From Deltaproteobacteria bacterium (lineage in GTDB: Bacteria; Bdellovibrionota; UBA1018): DNA of 8,112 bases. The translations under genes and the position numbers were made by a program. This document shows positions 7,032-8,112 of the stretch, in pieces. Location of the stretch: NCBI GenBank assembly GCA_013286765.1, contig JABDFB010000097.1, forward strand, positions 1-8,112, written 5' to 3'. Positions within the stretch are counted from its first letter, which is position 1; each line of letters begins with the position of its first letter. Under the pieces are notes generated by a model that saw nothing but the letters and a program-made list of their open reading frames with translations, searched no databases and was not told the origin of the DNA.

Positions 7032-7595
7032 TTATTTATTCGCCTTTTCTACGTAAGTATAATCACGAGTATCCACTTTAATTAAGTCCCCCTCTTTCAA
7101 ATGGAAAGGCACAGCCACAGTGGCCCCTGTTTCTAAAACGGCTGGTTTAGAGCCCCCCGAAACGGTATCTCCACGAAAAGATGGATCCGTCTGAGCAATC
7201 TTTAAAACGACAAATGTTGGTAATTCTACTCCGATTGGGCGTTCATTAAAATACATGACCTTTATGGCAAGATTCTCTTGGAGAAAATCCTTACCTTGAC
7301 CCAGTGTTTCAGCCGAAAGGGCGACCTGTTCATAGCTCGCGTTATTCATAAAATGATAACCTGCAGCATCCTTATAAAGATACTGCATCTCTTTTTCTTC
7401 GGTATTGGCTCTATCCAGCTTATCGCCTGAAGTGATCGTTCTTTCGATAACGTTCTGATTCAGCATGTTTTTTAGCTTCGTTCGGGTAAAAGCACGGCCT
7501 TTTCCCGGACTCACATGTTGAAAATCGACAATCTCATAGGGAATGCCTTCGATTTCGACTTTAAGGCCTTTTCGAAACTGATTCGTAGCGTACAT
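7032..7595 (-). CDS. efp: Elongation factor P
   Basis: 187 residues, the usual EF-P length. It binds the ribosome between the P and E sites and speeds peptide bond formation at consecutive prolines; cytosolic. Three beta-barrel domains are expected: an N-terminal KOW-like domain with the loop HVSPGKGRAF, an OB domain, and a C-terminal OB domain. The loop lysine K32 aligns with E. coli K34, the residue that is beta-lysylated by EpmA; whether it is modified here cannot be told from the window. HFMNNASYEQ (81-90) and the C-terminal signature KPAVLETGATVAVPFHLKEG match the family well. The stretch TDPSFRGDTVSGGSKP also matches. The ATG at 7595 lies 32 bases after the upstream TPR gene and has only a weak TAAG-like binding site; the protein start MYATNQFRKGLKVEIEG aligns with known EF-P starts. 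accB follows after one base, so the two are probably co-translated. Confidence 0.98.
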   Translation of the reverse strand: MYATNQFRKGLKVEIEGIPYEIVDFQHVSPGKGRAFTRTKLKNMLNQNVIERTITSGDKLDRANTEEKEMQYLYKDAAGYHFMNNASYEQVALSAETLGQGKDFLQENLAIKVMYFNERPIGVELPTFVVLKIAQTDPSFRGDTVSGGSKPAVLETGATVAVPFHLKEGDLIKVDTRDYTYVEKANK

Positions 7596-7627
7596 GGCTA
7601 CTTAGGTAACCGAGACAAGGCTAGGTG

Positions 7628-8112
7628 TCAACCTGAGATACCTTTAGCGAGCGTTGTCACGGGAATCTTCGGGCTAGAAGACTCCCTGGAGAACGACATC
7701 CTATAACGTTCTATCTTTTGGAGCATTCTCTGCAAAAACTCGATCTTTTCAATCTTACGCGCCCTCTTGAAATCCTCATCTTGGGTAAAAGCCTCGCTGG
7801 CCGGCCGAACGTCGAATTGGGGCAAGTTAGTCTGGACGGGTCCAGATTCGGAGGATTTTTGTAATTCGAGAGTTCCGTGCTCATATGCTTGAGTCTCAAG
7901 TTCCTGAACAATTTGAGCGACTTCTGGATCTCCAGGGCTGAAATATAAGAGCATTTTATAAGCATTCAAGGCCTCCGGGATTCGCCCGAGCATCAGAAAA
8001 GACTCCGCCAATAATTTCTGCGCCACCAAGTTATCCGGTACGTCCCTAACTACTTGAGATAACTCTTCCACCACGCTTTGGAAAAGACGCTTATCAAACA
8101 ACGCCCGTCCAA
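7628..8112 (-). CDS. TPR-repeat protein, 5' end cut by the window
   Basis: The frame is open to the window edge and 160 residues are visible. A TTG at 8101 could be read as a start, but the preceding in-frame codons (Gly-Arg-Ala) continue a TPR: GRALFDKRLF through VPDN matches TPR positions from the conserved glycine to the closing turn. The gene therefore most likely begins beyond base 8112. A second complete 34-residue TPR follows (AQKLLAESFLMLGRIPEALN through SPGDPE, roughly 8030-7930). After a polar linker comes a highly charged helix (KRARKIEKIEFLQRMLQKIE) and a Ser/Pro-rich tail. It is probably a cytosolic scaffold protein; its partner is unknown. TPR genes upstream of efp-accBC are familiar in deltaproteobacteria-like genomes (recollection, not checked). 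The TGA at 7630-7628 lies 32 bases before efp, and no terminator is seen between them, so it probably shares the operon. Confidence 0.85.
   Translation of the reverse strand, partial: GRALFDKRLFQSVVEELSQVVRDVPDNLVAQKLLAESFLMLGRIPEALNAYKMLLYFSPGDPEVAQIVQELETQAYEHGTLELQKSSESGPVQTNLPQFDVRPASEAFTQDEDFKRARKIEKIEFLQRMLQKIERYRMSFSRESSSPKIPVTTLAKGISG

Noticed and set aside
7596..7627. Possible promoter before efp
   Set aside because: Only 32 bases are intergenic and no convincing -35/-10 pair was seen. Any promoter would have to lie in the upstream coding sequence, which cannot be judged by eye.
7711..7965. Second minus-strand frame overlapping the upstream TPR gene
   Set aside because: The TPR frame matches repeat consensus through the same bases. 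This one is basic and Arg/Ser-rich with no motif.
1..8112. CRISPR array, tRNA, insertion sequence or phage-like genes
   Set aside because: No spaced direct repeats, tRNA-like cloverleaf, transposase motif or terminal inverted repeats were seen. Nearly all of the window is coding.

Overview
The window looks like a single co-directional gene run, all on the minus strand, from a Gram-negative (two-membrane) bacterium. Reading in the direction of transcription, from high to low coordinates, it holds: the 3' part of a gene for a TPR protein; efp (elongation factor P); accB (biotin carboxyl carrier protein); accC (biotin carboxylase); a 319-residue soluble TPR protein; and a very large TamB-family gene that runs off the window at base 1. 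Gaps between genes are 32, 1, 12 and 44 bases, followed by a 4-base ATGA overlap. There is no gene-free stretch over 50 bases, no recognisable terminator, and no room for a strong internal promoter, so one operon is the simplest reading. Base composition is moderate and slightly AT-leaning, with no break that would suggest recent transfer.

The efp-accB-accC block is a classical arrangement. EF-P relieves ribosome stalling at proline runs. AccB and AccC form the biotin half of acetyl-CoA carboxylase, which starts fatty-acid synthesis; the carboxyltransferase genes accA and accD are not in the window. The TamB-like protein implies an outer membrane. The combination of efp-accBC with TPR genes and a TamB gene, together with the TPR sequence styles, suggests a Bdellovibrionota or other former 'deltaproteobacterial' lineage. 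This is inference from gene order and general resemblance, not a proven assignment.

The largest feature, bases 1-4104, is one uninterrupted minus-strand reading frame of 1,368 codons. It is open at the window edge and easy to miss because its stop lies outside. It has an N-terminal membrane anchor, an AsmA-like start, long beta-rich repeats and the characteristic TamB C-terminal domain, and probably lacks only a few tens of residues. It starts inside the stop codon of the 319-residue TPR gene, which makes the two a likely translationally coupled pair.

Most of the window is conserved housekeeping sequence. The points most worth a second look are the physical coupling of a cytosolic TPR protein to TamB with no tamA between them, the placement of a presumed lipid-transport protein behind fatty-acid synthesis genes, a G8 homopolymer early in tamB where a gain or loss of one base would truncate the protein, and unusual residues in the ATP site of AccC.
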